NCBI GenBank assembly: GCA_030595845.1
Contig: JAUVCL010000014.1
Location: 1 to 20,744, forward strand
Reading direction: 5' to 3'
Source of the DNA: Campylobacterota bacterium
Lineage (GTDB): Bacteria > Campylobacterota > Campylobacteria > Campylobacterales > Sulfurovaceae
Length of the DNA stretch: 20,744 nt
Below, piece after piece: positions 7,464 through 15,121 of this stretch (within the stretch, counting starts at the first letter, position 1; every line of letters begins with the position of its first letter). The position numbers and the translations under genes were made by a program. Under the pieces are notes generated by a model. The model did not search any database, was not told the DNA's origin, and worked only from the letters and a program-made list of their open reading frames with translations.

Positions 7464-8870
7464 TTATCGGATAAGCGTAAGTAACCATTGATTGATAAAA
7501 TAAAGACAGAGACTAAAAACAATCATCATCACTACAAAATAGAATGATCTCTTTGATTTGATGATGTCTACAAATTTATCTGTTCCTACTTCTCTTACGG
7601 TAAAGATAAACAGTACCCACCCACCGATACTCCCTGCCAAAGCAAGTCCTGAAGCACCCATTGGATGCATGAGGATGAGTGAAGCACTAACAGAGGTTAT
7701 CAGCGAGTAGACAGCGATCTTGGCTGCTTTGAGATGTCGGTGTGAGGCATAAAGAAAAAGTGAGAAGAGTTTTGCCAGTCCAAAAGGCAGAAGACCTACC
7801 ATATACATTTGGAGTACGTTAACTGTCTCCAGTGTTTGAACGGTTGTAAATTTCCCTCTCTCAAAAAGTAACCATACGATAGGTTCAGCCAGTAAAATAC
7901 CACCAACCATCGCAGCACCCAATAAAAATGCAAGTAACCAAAAGGCTTGGCTTAAATTTTTATACGCTTCTGTTTCATTCTTATTTTTCAGTGCTTTGGA
8001 AACGGTAGGGAAAAGAACGGTAGCTGTAGCAATGGCAATGATGGCAAGAGGCAGTTGAAATACACGGTTGGCATAAAAGAGGTAAGAGACAGAGCCGGTC
8101 ATGAGAAAAGTTGCTAAAAGTGTGTCTATAAAAGCAGAGATCTGAGGGGTGGAGTTACCCAGTATTCCTGGTAAAAAGAGAGATTGAAAGTGTTTTTTCT
8201 CCTCTGCCACATCTTTGGTCTTTCTGTATTTCCATCCCCCTAAAAGTATCCTGTGTAAGTTGAATTTTTGTAATGCAACTAGGTGTGCAATTACTTGCAG
8301 TGCACCTCCTATGAGGACAGCAAAACTAAGTGCATACGCTACTGTTTGTGGATCTTCTTTCATATAAATGTAGAGTGCTGCGATCATAGAGATGTTGAGT
8401 AGGGCAGTTGACATTGCCGTAGTGGCAAAGTGTTCTTTATACTGCAGTAGTGTCGCTAGGAAAGTGACGATGAAGATGAGGTCAAGATACCAGAAGTTTA
8501 TAGCTGTTAAGGGTGCAGTTTTGGCTATGAGTTCTTTTCCCCATCCCCATGCAAGCAATTTTGTTATGGGTTCGGGAAAGAAAGTAATGATCAGAGAAAA
8601 TGCCATTAAAAAGAGTAGAAAACGTAAAAAGATAGCCGTTGCAAACACCCCTTTGTGTCTGGATGCTATGAAAGAAGGCATAAAAGCCTGTGTGAATGCA
8701 CCCTCTGCAAAAATACGACGAAAAAGGTTAGGAAGTTTAAAGGCTATGAAAAACATATCGCTCCACACAGAAGCACCTAATGCAGAAGCCATAAGCACAT
8801 CACGTCCCAGACCTGTTACACGTGAAAATAAGATACCGAAGCTGTTAGTAAAGATGGATTTTAATCGCAT
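7464..8870 (-). CDS. murJ: Lipid II flippase MurJ (MviN)
   Basis: 468 residues, very hydrophobic with about 13-14 membrane spans, the MATE/MOP-type architecture of MurJ, which moves lipid II across the inner membrane for peptidoglycan synthesis. The N-terminus is diagnostic: SRVTGLGRDVLMASALG (16-32) with R17 and R23, SDMFFIAFKLPNLFRRIF (37-54) with D38 and R52, then AEGAFTQAFMPSF. These arginines match those I recall as essential in E. coli MurJ (R18, R24, R52). It is slightly shorter than the E. coli protein, lacking some C-terminal length. Its 3' end faces the PAS gene across repeat copy 2; upstream lies the Omp85 gene, 88 bp away on the same strand. Confidence 0.96.
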   Translation of the reverse strand: MRLKSIFTNSFGILFSRVTGLGRDVLMASALGASVWSDMFFIAFKLPNLFRRIFAEGAFTQAFMPSFIASRHKGVFATAIFLRFLLFLMAFSLIITFFPEPITKLLAWGWGKELIAKTAPLTAINFWYLDLIFIVTFLATLLQYKEHFATTAMSTALLNISMIAALYIYMKEDPQTVAYALSFAVLIGGALQVIAHLVALQKFNLHRILLGGWKYRKTKDVAEEKKHFQSLFLPGILGNSTPQISAFIDTLLATFLMTGSVSYLFYANRVFQLPLAIIAIATATVLFPTVSKALKNKNETEAYKNLSQAFWLLAFLLGAAMVGGILLAEPIVWLLFERGKFTTVQTLETVNVLQMYMVGLLPFGLAKLFSLFLYASHRHLKAAKIAVYSLITSVSASLILMHPMGASGLALAGSIGGWVLFIFTVREVGTDKFVDIIKSKRSFYFVVMMIVFSLCLYFINQWLLTLIR

Positions 8871-8958
8871 AATGCTCTTTAGTGTTAAGTTAGAGGTATT
8901 TTAGCGTAATGTTGATTTGAATTAAAATATACGTTTTATGGTGATGGTATGTGGCATT

Positions 8959-10158
8959 CTAAAAGGCTCCCCAGGCACTTCCTATGGTGATGTAAAATGC
9001 AAAGTTATTCTCTTCACTGGTCGCAAAGTCCAACCCTCCCCACAGGCCAAACTTCCTTGCCAGTTCATACCTGAAACCAACACCACCTGCAGGGTGAACA
9101 TCTGCATCGATAAAACTCAAACTTTCCTGTACTGCCCCAGTGCCTGGTTCAAATTTGTATTCATTACCAAAGACTTTTCCTGCTCCTCCAAAAAAGACCA
9201 TGTTCCATCGTTCTATAAATTCCCAACGTAGCTGTATTTCTCCCATCATCATTTTTTCACCCTGGTAACGCATAGCTGGTATACCACGCATGTTAATGGA
9301 TGGTCTTGCAATGAAAGGTACTCTATCATCATTAGAAGCATGTACGCCTTCCCCCTCCAATCGGACACCAAGAATGAGGTCTTCTGTGAGTGGATGAAAG
9401 TAAAATGCTTTTGCACCATAACGCCAAAAGTTTTCATTTCCGCCAAAATGCTCATCAAAACGTCTTAGTGTTGCTTTGGCAAAAAGTCCTTTAGATGGCG
9501 TAAATATAGTGTCACGGTTATCGTATTGTGCAACTACAGCCAATGCTCCCATCTTAAACTCATGTTCAAAAAAACGATCAAGTATAGGGAGTGCTTCATT
9601 GTTTTTTTTACTTTCAATGTCAACATAAAGATAATTACCACCCAAAAAGAAATTGCTGTCTGCTAGTCTAAACATTAACTCCTGGTAGGCTGCGTACCCT
9701 TTCAGATTCGTATCTATACCTATATTACGTAGATAAAAATTCATATTGACATTTAAAGCAGCAACAGCAGTGGTAGTTCGGATCGTATCTTCTTCCCAAA
9801 ATCCCAGATGATAGGCTGTACCAAATAAGGTACCATTTTCTGTACCAAGCGCTGCTACACCTGAAATGGATGGAGGAGACTTTCTTTGCGTACTTGAATC
9901 CAGAGTGTCATGTAAAAACATCAAGTTTAAACCGCCTCCATACCCTACAGCGGGTTCAGTCACGATAATAGGCATGGGCATAAAACCATATTTTGTTGAG
10001 AGGTATTCACTCACATCAAATTTTCCATCTTCCTTAGAGATAAATAACTGTTTGTCAAAACTGAAGAGGCCTTGTTCTTTTGTTGCATTTGTTTCTTCTG
10101 CACTGTGAAGAAAAGTATATAAAGAGAGTAAGATCAATAATATTTTTATACTTTGCAT
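8959..10158 (-). CDS. Omp85-superfamily (BamA/TamA-like) outer-membrane barrel protein
   Basis: 399 residues from the ATG at 10158, chosen over in-frame ATGs at 10179 and 10164 because it has AGGA five bases upstream, gives the signal peptide MQSIKILLILLSLYTFLHS, and the likely promoter would start transcription near 10172-10175. There is no POTRA repeat: a short linker (about 20-60) leads straight into the barrel. YDNRDTIFTPSKG (212-224) and the loop-6-like N-MRG motif at 289-293 are typical of the bacterial surface antigen (D15) barrel, and the chain ends in phenylalanine. POTRA-less members are known with no fixed function, some linked to lipid or phospholipase export. Role here unknown. 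The stop codon is TAG. Confidence 0.82.
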   Translation of the reverse strand: MQSIKILLILLSLYTFLHSAEETNATKEQGLFSFDKQLFISKEDGKFDVSEYLSTKYGFMPMPIIVTEPAVGYGGGLNLMFLHDTLDSSTQRKSPPSISGVAALGTENGTLFGTAYHLGFWEEDTIRTTTAVAALNVNMNFYLRNIGIDTNLKGYAAYQELMFRLADSNFFLGGNYLYVDIESKKNNEALPILDRFFEHEFKMGALAVVAQYDNRDTIFTPSKGLFAKATLRRFDEHFGGNENFWRYGAKAFYFHPLTEDLILGVRLEGEGVHASNDDRVPFIARPSINMRGIPAMRYQGEKMMMGEIQLRWEFIERWNMVFFGGAGKVFGNEYKFEPGTGAVQESLSFIDADVHPAGGVGFRYELARKFGLWGGLDFATSEENNFAFYITIGSAWGAF

Positions 10159-10180
10159 AGCCATCCTTGCAGGGTTCATA

Positions 10181-10209
10181 TAAAGAGTTTATCTATAAAT
10201 GACTGTCAA
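10181..10209 (-). promoter_or_regulatory. Probable promoter of the Omp85-type gene
   Basis: Minus-strand consensus TTGACA at 10204-10209, then TCTTTA after 17 bases (10181-10186) or TTTATA after 19 (10179-10184). Transcription would begin just inside the upstream ATG at 10179, which supports the start at 10158. Confidence 0.5.
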
Positions 10210-10239
10210 GAAGTTAAAGCAAGGTAAGCCTTTCTTAGG

Positions 10240-10270
10240 AGAAAAATATGTCAATATGACATATTTTTCT
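10240..10270. promoter_or_regulatory. 31-bp near-perfect palindrome, candidate operator
   Basis: AGAAAAATATGTCA-ATA-TGACATATTTTTCT: two perfect 14-base arms around three bases. It sits between divergent genes, about 30 bp upstream of the Omp85 gene's -35 hexamer and touching the -35 position of ruvA. The placement favours a dimeric repressor or activator site; the binding protein is unknown. Confidence 0.6.
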
Positions 10271-10290
10271 CTCTACACTAAAACTCTTGA

Positions 10291-10296
10291 TATACT
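10291..10296 (+). promoter_or_regulatory. Probable -10 element for ruvA
   Basis: TATACT, 28-33 bases before the ruvA start. No recognisable -35; the palindrome ends in that position. Confidence 0.4.
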
Positions 10297-10323
10297 GTGA
10301 CAACTTAATAACAAAGGCTTGAT

Positions 10324-10881
10324 ATGATCGTAGGTATAGAAGGTACAGTAGAGAGAAAAGATCCAACATTTGTACATCTGAATGTAAATGGGCTGATCTA
10401 TGAAGTGCATGTGTCCATCAACACTTCAAATACGATACAAGAGAGTAAAGTAAAGCTTTTTGTGACGCAAGTGATTCGGGAAGATGCTAACTTATTATTT
10501 GGTTTTATGGATACGAATGAGAAGAAGATGTTTGATACTGTGTTGAAGATCAATGGAGTAGGTCCTAAAGTGGGGCTTGCTATCTGTTCTACCTTTACAC
10601 CTTCTACTTTTGCCAAGGTGGTTGCTTCTAAAGATGTCTCTATGCTCAAACGTGTACCGGGCATAGGACCTAAGGCTGCAAGCCGCATCTTGGTTGAATT
10701 GGCTGACTTTATTGTGGATGGTAATGAAGAGAGTGGCACATCCGGTGCACTAGGTGAAGCTACGATGGCACTTGAGAGTTTAGGGTTTAAACAAGATGCC
10801 ATACGAAAAGCACTAAGCGGATGTTCTGGAGATACAAGTACATTGGTTAAAGAAGGATTGAAAAAGTTACAACGGCTATAA
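10324..10881 (+). CDS. ruvA: Holliday junction branch-migration protein RuvA
   Basis: 185 residues. RuvA binds four-way DNA junctions as a tetramer and loads the RuvB helicase during recombinational repair. The three domains are visible: N-terminal OB fold (MIVGIEGTVERKDPTFVHLN onward, about 1-62), two helix-hairpin-helix motifs INGVGPKVGLAI (76-87) and VPGIGPKAASRI (111-122), and the RuvB-contacting domain III (about 141-185) after a Gly/Ser linker. The start has AAAGG seven bases upstream. An ecotin-type gene begins 20 bp after its stop and may share the transcript. In C. jejuni, as I recall, ruvA is grouped with ddl, hydrolase and murF genes; here these are separated by about 7 kb. Confidence 0.97.
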   Translation: MIVGIEGTVERKDPTFVHLNVNGLIYEVHVSINTSNTIQESKVKLFVTQVIREDANLLFGFMDTNEKKMFDTVLKINGVGPKVGLAICSTFTPSTFAKVVASKDVSMLKRVPGIGPKAASRILVELADFIVDGNEESGTSGALGEATMALESLGFKQDAIRKALSGCSGDTSTLVKEGLKKLQRL

Positions 10882-10901
10882 TTAAGTAAAAAGGATTGTT
10901 C

Positions 10902-11387
10902 ATGATCAAAAAAATAATACTTACCCTTTCAGTGATCATAACAGCTTCATCACTTTATGCTGAACCTGCTAAAAATGCCAATATCAAAAAAGACAACATT
11001 CATATGTTCCCTCAAGCAAAAGAGGGGTTTGTACGTTATGTTGTTGAGGTACAAAAAACAGAGAATGACTATGATCATAAAGTAGAGTTACTCATAGGAA
11101 AAAACATGATGGTTGACTGTAATCATCATTCGTTTGAGGCGGAGATCAAAAGTGTGTCACTTAAAGGCTGGGGATACCAATACCTGGAAGTAGGTGAGAT
11201 ACGAAGTGGACCCACGACTATGATGTTCTGCCCAGAACCAAAAGTAGAAAAGTTTATATCGATACGTGATACTTTGCGAAGATATAACAGCCGCTCTCCT
11301 ATCGTTGTGTATCTGAAAGAAGGCTATGAAGTACGTTATCGTATATGGAGTGCAAATCAGACTCTTTCACATGCAGTAGAGCGATAA
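10902..11387 (+). CDS. eco: Ecotin-type periplasmic serine protease inhibitor
   Basis: 161 residues with signal peptide MIKKIILTLSVIITASSLYA. I chose the ATG at 10902 because AAGGA lies six bases upstream; a TTG two codons earlier is unlikely. The mature part follows ecotin closely: FPQAKEGFVRYVV (36-48), KVELLIGKNMMVDCN (60-74), LKGWGYQYLEV (87-97), TTMMFCPE (105-112), RRYNSRSPIVVYL (126-138) and a VRYRIW match near the end. C73 and C110 match the disulfide, and M107 matches the reactive P1 methionine of E. coli ecotin, which blocks trypsin-fold proteases such as chymotrypsin and elastase. It would protect periplasmic proteins from external or host/predator proteases. Inhibitory range is inferred from the P1 residue. 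Confidence 0.9.
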   Translation: MIKKIILTLSVIITASSLYAEPAKNANIKKDNIHMFPQAKEGFVRYVVEVQKTENDYDHKVELLIGKNMMVDCNHHSFEAEIKSVSLKGWGYQYLEVGEIRSGPTTMMFCPEPKVEKFISIRDTLRRYNSRSPIVVYLKEGYEVRYRIWSANQTLSHAVER

Positions 11388-11441
11388 TACTATTAGTATA
11401 TATTATTTTATTTATAAGTAAACCAAAAGTGTTATGATGCT

Positions 11442-11741
11442 ATGCTTCTCAAAAAGATAAAGGAGAATAGCATCAAATATTTATTTATTAAAACGCTCCT
11501 TTTCCTTTTTCTCGTTTCTTCTTCTCTCTCTGCTTCGCATATTCACCATGATGACGCTGACCATGAAGCAGAGTGTGAAGTCTGTATTGTTATCAACAAT
11601 TTTTATAGTGGAGATCTGCCATCTTCCACAGTAGAAATACCTGAACTTGGACATTTTTTTGATGCTATCATGTTGCCTGAGAACTACAGATTAACACATC
11701 ATTCAAAAGGCTACTACAGCACCGCACCTCCTGTATCTTAA
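11442..11741 (+). CDS. Small secreted His/Cys-rich protein, possible metal binder
   Basis: 99 residues from the ATG at 11442. A hydrophobic signal segment (about 12-31) is followed by a dense ligand patch: H33, H35, H36, D37, D38, D40, H41, E44, C45 and C48 (HIHHDDADHEAECEVC). The C-terminus KGYYSTAPPVS resembles the ends of DUF2946-like small proteins found beside metal or TonB-linked genes, but I cannot confirm the family. The start is unsure: no ribosome-binding site precedes the ATG, whereas a consensus AAGGAG (11460-11465) lies six bases before codon 11, an ATC; starting there would give the textbook signal peptide MKYLFIKTLLFLFLV. A barrel gene follows after 60 bp, suggesting a pair acting at the periplasm/outer membrane. 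Confidence 0.6.
   Translation: MLLKKIKENSIKYLFIKTLLFLFLVSSSLSASHIHHDDADHEAECEVCIVINNFYSGDLPSSTVEIPELGHFFDAIMLPENYRLTHHSKGYYSTAPPVS
11460..11465 (+). promoter_or_regulatory. Consensus ribosome-binding site before an ATC codon
   Basis: AAGGAG, then six bases, then in-frame ATC (11472-11474). No ATG, GTG or TTG lies at the proper distance. It may mark a non-canonical start or an ATG lost by one base change. Confidence 0.5.
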
Positions 11742-11801
11742 TTTTATCTATCAAAAACACTCACTAAACCATTATATATACAATAGAAACAGGATAATTC
11801 T

Positions 11802-12638
11802 ATGGAAAAATACACTATTATACTGATGGCATTACTGCTGTCTACACTAAGCTACGCTGAGAATACCATACTCAAATTTAGCTATGAAAACTTTGATTTT
11901 GAAAACTCTAAACAGAAATATCAAGGGAAAAGAGTTGGTCTCATTGTGACCCATAAAACCAAGGATGCTTACTATCAGATAGCATATGAAAAAACCAATA
12001 CAGACACTTACAAGCCTCCACTCACTCAAGACTTGCATGTCAATAAATATTATTTGAAGTATACCTATAAATTAGATGATAAACAGAGGCTTTCTTTGAG
12101 TTATGCAACCATTGATGATAACCTTATGCAAGAAGTAGATGGTGGAAATATTTATGGTGTAGGGTATAAGTACGATGCCTTGAGTTTAAATCAATATTTC
12201 AGTGATTATGATCATTTCAATGTTTATCAGACAGATGTGCAATATACATTTAAAAAGTCTTTTGGAAAGGTATTTTCTTCTGCAACATTGATGGGGAAAT
12301 ATATCTACTTACAAGACAGAGAGAATAATGTATTTTCGGCAAATGCCAAGAGGGATTATTTTACACCTGGTATTAGAATCCATGCTCACTATGGGGCGTA
12401 TCATATGGGGGTAGGGGCATATTTTGGTAAAAGAATTTTTGCTGTAATGAACGACGGCTTTAAAGTACAGGATCATGCAATGGAATTTGATAAAACATAT
12501 ATGATCGGTGTAGGGAAAAATTTTGGGAATGTAGACTTGAGTGTAAAATATGTTTATCAGGAAGCAATAGAAATACCCATCCATAACGATAACGTCAAAG
12601 TGAAAAATATTATTTTACAATTTGCGTATCGTTTTTAA
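11802..12638 (+). CDS. Outer-membrane beta-barrel protein, function unknown
   Basis: 278 residues with signal peptide MEKYTIILMALLLSTLSYA. The mature chain is built of alternating polar/aromatic strands such as YYLKYTYKLDDKQRLSLSYA (83-102) with short Asp/Asn turns, and it ends LQFAYRF, a C-terminal phenylalanine expected for a Bam substrate. Tyr and Lys are very frequent. Size suggests about 12 strands. I recognise no specific porin or receptor family; no TonB box or plug domain is visible. AGGA is seven bases upstream of the ATG. It lies 60 bp after the His/Cys-rich gene, so the two may form one unit for uptake or efflux of a metal (inference). Its TAA stop abuts the stop of the converging NlpC gene with no base between. 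Confidence 0.75.
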   Translation: MEKYTIILMALLLSTLSYAENTILKFSYENFDFENSKQKYQGKRVGLIVTHKTKDAYYQIAYEKTNTDTYKPPLTQDLHVNKYYLKYTYKLDDKQRLSLSYATIDDNLMQEVDGGNIYGVGYKYDALSLNQYFSDYDHFNVYQTDVQYTFKKSFGKVFSSATLMGKYIYLQDRENNVFSANAKRDYFTPGIRIHAHYGAYHMGVGAYFGKRIFAVMNDGFKVQDHAMEFDKTYMIGVGKNFGNVDLSVKYVYQEAIEIPIHNDNVKVKNIILQFAYRF

Positions 12639-13316
12639 TTAACCTCTTTGTGTAACCCTTCTTGCAGAAACAAAAGTTTTTGCATAGCTTCCGTGTGTGA
12701 GAGGGGAGATGATGATACCTTTCTTTTTAGAAGCAGCGTGGATGAAGTTTCCGTTACCAATGTATATGCCTACATGGGTAACGGGGATACCACGTTTTTT
12801 ATCGGTTAGGAAAAAGAGAAGGTCACCTTTTTCTAAATTTTCCAGTTCAACAACTTTACCTTTTTGAGATTGTGCCCACGCGGTTCTTGGAAGAGAGATA
12901 TTATTTTTTTTATAAAGATATTGGACATAACCGGAACAATCAAATCCTTCAGGTGTTGTACCGCCCCAAACATAACGTCCGCCTTTAAAGTATTTGGCAT
13001 CAGCTAAGAGTTTTTGTTTATCTCTCTCTGATATTTGGTAGACTCTACCTTCTTTTTTAGCTTCTACTTGTGCTACAGAAATACGTTGTACTCTAAGACG
13101 TGCAGCTTCGGCCATACGAGCCATGCGTTCTGCACGATGTAGTTCATCATAGACGGCTTGCAGTGAATATTCTGTGGCTTTTTGGTTCAGACAGGCATTA
13201 TAGGTAGGTTTCATCTCTTTAGATTTAAATACATTACCTTTTGCATCAGTAATGGTAAATAGATTGGTATGGGACAGGGAAACAATACATAAAAATGTAA
13301 ATAGTGGTTTCACCAT
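12639..13316 (-). CDS. NlpC/P60 family peptidoglycan endopeptidase
   Basis: 225 residues with an N-terminal signal segment (MVKPLFTFLCIVSLSHTNLF), a charged, likely helical middle (about 50-105, rich in Arg/Ala/Glu), and a C-terminal NlpC/P60 cysteine peptidase domain (about 105-225). The catalytic residues are C127 in GFDCSGYVQ, H181 in THVGIYIG and H193 in FIHAAS. Such enzymes cut between D-Glu and DAP in peptide stems. It probably acts in the periplasm in wall growth or separation. The message could fold an 8-base perfect stem (13271-13278 with 13320-13327) that buries the ribosome-binding site and start codon. The gene converges on the barrel gene with abutting stops. Confidence 0.93.
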   Translation of the reverse strand: MVKPLFTFLCIVSLSHTNLFTITDAKGNVFKSKEMKPTYNACLNQKATEYSLQAVYDELHRAERMARMAEAARLRVQRISVAQVEAKKEGRVYQISERDKQKLLADAKYFKGGRYVWGGTTPEGFDCSGYVQYLYKKNNISLPRTAWAQSQKGKVVELENLEKGDLLFFLTDKKRGIPVTHVGIYIGNGNFIHAASKKKGIIISPLTHGSYAKTFVSARRVTQRG

Positions 13317-13380
13317 AATCCTGTCCCTTGTTTTCTCTAGAACCTATACTATAGCACAAAAAAGATGAATGGGATGTTAT

Positions 13381-13734
13381 TTAGTGGTTGGTTCCACAGA
13401 AGTTTGCATCACACCCGTTAACAGCACCGGAGTATTTAGAATTGGCTATGAAGAATTTTAAAAGACGTTTTTTACGTTTTTTGAATAGTGAACTATTGAT
13501 CGCCTTAAGACCTTTGGGCTCATCTTGGTGCATCTTTTCCATTTTTCCCGGAGTGTTAAAGTAAAACTCCCAATCATCATCATCTATTTGTTTTGCTTGA
13601 TAAAATGCTGTGCCATGACATGAGGTGCAAAGTTTTGTTGCGGTACGAAATGCAGTGGTATCATATCTTTCTGCGGCATAAGAGAATGAAGTGAATCCTG
13701 CGATAATTAAAGAGGAAGCAATTATTTTTTGCAT
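13381..13734 (-). CDS. Small periplasmic c-type cytochrome
   Basis: 117 residues from the ATG at 13734, chosen because AAAGG lies about six bases upstream and the signal peptide MQKIIASSLIIAGFTSFSYA starts there; an in-frame upstream ATG at 13776 would precede the likely -10 element. One haem-attachment motif, C36-T-S-C39-H40. The axial methionine could be M65 or M68. The tail (81-100) is strongly basic and the end GCDANFCGTNH has two extra cysteines (C108, C113), possibly a disulfide. It is a class I monohaem cytochrome, likely an electron carrier in the periplasm; the partner is not in the window. Neighbours are wall enzymes, giving no hint of a respiratory complex. Confidence 0.85.
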   Translation of the reverse strand: MQKIIASSLIIAGFTSFSYAAERYDTTAFRTATKLCTSCHGTAFYQAKQIDDDDWEFYFNTPGKMEKMHQDEPKGLKAINSSLFKKRKKRLLKFFIANSKYSGAVNGCDANFCGTNH

Positions 13735-13753
13735 AAAGAACCTTTTTTGTGGC

Positions 13754-13759
13754 ATTATA
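13754..13759 (-). promoter_or_regulatory. Probable -10 element of the cytochrome gene
   Basis: Minus-strand TATAAT, 20-25 bases before the chosen cytochrome start at 13734. Confidence 0.5.
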
Positions 13760-13805
13760 GTGAATGTTTTGTGCACTTTATGTGTAGCTAGTGCGCTAAA
13801 TAAGC

Positions 13806-13811
13806 TATAAT
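13806..13811 (+). promoter_or_regulatory. -10 element placed for a leaderless BaiN-type mRNA
   Basis: Consensus TATAAT ends seven bases before the ATG at 13819, so transcription would begin at or next to the start codon. No ribosome-binding site is visible there. Confidence 0.5.
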
Positions 13812-13818
13812 ACTTCTT

Positions 13819-14982
13819 ATGAAAAATAAGATCATTATTATAGGTGGGGGAGCCAGTGCTTTGATGCTGGCTTCTTTATTGCCAAGAGACACTGCTATCA
13901 TCATAGAATCCAATGCAAAAGTGGGGGCCAAAATACTTGTCTCTGGTGGAGGGAAGTGTAATATTACCAACACCCAGATGGGGACAGAATATTTTCTTGG
14001 TGATGAAAATTTTGTACAGCCTGCGTTAAAACGTTTTAATGAAAAAGGACTGCTGCGTTGGTTGGAACGACAGAACTTGCATCCTGTTCTGAGGAAAGAA
14101 ACGCAGTATTTTTGTCAGGATTCAGCTAAAGAGTTACTGGATATTTTTTTAAAAGAGAGTCAAAAACAGAGCATATATCTCAATGAAAGTGTACAAGAAG
14201 TGACAAAACGTGATGAATTGTTTTACGTTAAAACAAATAAAACAACGCATACAGCAAATGCTGTTGTGGTAGCTTCAGGCGGATTGAGTTTTCCTAAATT
14301 GGGTGCAAGCAGCATAGGGTATGACATTGCAAAGTCATTTGGTCATAGCATTGTGAAAACAGCGCCTGCACTGGTAGGCTTTACTGTTCAAAAAGAACAG
14401 TTTTTCTTTAAAGAACTTTCCGGTGTTTCTACAGAAGTGAAAATACACATTGGAGAGGATGTGTGTGAAGGTGCTTTGCTTTTTGCACATAAGGGTATGA
14501 GCGGACCCGCGGTACTTGATGCGTCTCTTTACTGGGAGAAAGGGAAGATCACTATAGATTTTTTGCCAAACTTCTCCTGGAAAAGTATACAAGGCAGTAA
14601 AAAGCTAATATCGTCACTTTTACCTATGCCAAAGCGCGTTACCAAGGCATTTTTGATACAATTACGCCTAGAAGACAAACCGTATCATCAACTCTCTAAG
14701 CAAGAGCTTGAAAACCTTCAGAACTTAAGTCACTATACGCTTGCACCAGCGGGAACCTTTGGTTACTCAAAAGCAGAAGTTACCAAAGGTGGAGTAGACA
14801 CTTCGGAAGTAGAAAGTGGTACGATGATGAGTCAAAAAGAAGAGGGACTTTATTTTATAGGGGAAGTCTTGGATGTAACAGGAAGACTGGGAGGCTATAA
14901 TTTTCAATGGGCATTTTCAAGTGCCCACAGTTGTTCTAAAAATATACAAAACTATGTTTCGTCAATCAATAATGAAAATTGA
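13819..14982 (+). CDS. BaiN/RdsA family FAD-dependent oxidoreductase (HI0933-like)
   Basis: 387 residues, usual for this family. The FAD-binding Rossmann motif IIIIGGGASA (5-14) starts almost at the N-terminus, with E30 as the ribose-binding acid. VGAKILVSGGGKCNITN (35-51) is the family hallmark, followed by ASGGLSFPKLGASS in the middle, LLFAHKGMSGPAVLDAS, and the C-terminal second FAD contact GRLGGYNFQWAFSSA (about 355-369). Reported members act as flavin reductases, but the natural substrate is uncertain, and I do not infer bile-acid activity. The start is fixed by the Rossmann motif, yet no ribosome-binding site is present and a -10 box lies directly upstream, suggesting a leaderless message. 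The L,D-transpeptidase frame starts 28 bp after its stop. Confidence 0.92.
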   Translation: MKNKIIIIGGGASALMLASLLPRDTAIIIESNAKVGAKILVSGGGKCNITNTQMGTEYFLGDENFVQPALKRFNEKGLLRWLERQNLHPVLRKETQYFCQDSAKELLDIFLKESQKQSIYLNESVQEVTKRDELFYVKTNKTTHTANAVVVASGGLSFPKLGASSIGYDIAKSFGHSIVKTAPALVGFTVQKEQFFFKELSGVSTEVKIHIGEDVCEGALLFAHKGMSGPAVLDASLYWEKGKITIDFLPNFSWKSIQGSKKLISSLLPMPKRVTKAFLIQLRLEDKPYHQLSKQELENLQNLSHYTLAPAGTFGYSKAEVTKGGVDTSEVESGTMMSQKEEGLYFIGEVLDVTGRLGGYNFQWAFSSAHSCSKNIQNYVSSINNEN

Positions 14983-15118
14983 GTCAAAATTTTAATAATA
15001 GGGGGAAAACGTGAAAATTAAAATAGTATTGGCTGTAGTTTCGGCTATGGTATTGAGTGGTTGTGTGGGGATGCAAGACTCAGAAGGTTGGAGATCATCA
15101 CAAAAAGATGAATTTTTA

Positions 15119-15121
15119 TAG
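15119..15121 (+). other. In-frame amber codon 1 of the L,D-transpeptidase frame
   Basis: TAG between TTA and ATA at codon 37. Leaves a 36-residue lipoprotein peptide if translation stops. Confidence 0.85.

Noticed and set aside
8392..8904. A 170-residue plus-strand open frame opposite the murJ N-terminus
   Set aside because: It is antisense to the most conserved part of murJ, rich in Lys/Arg/Ser with no domain, and reads as a mirror of conserved codons.
10398..10802. A 134-residue minus-strand open frame inside ruvA
   Set aside because: It is opposite the helix-hairpin-helix region of ruvA, low-complexity, without ribosome-binding site.
11387..11399. ATACTA-T-TAGTAT dyad right after the ecotin stop as a terminator
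   Set aside because: The stem is short and all but two pairs are A-T, and the following tract is mixed A/T, so termination is not convincing.
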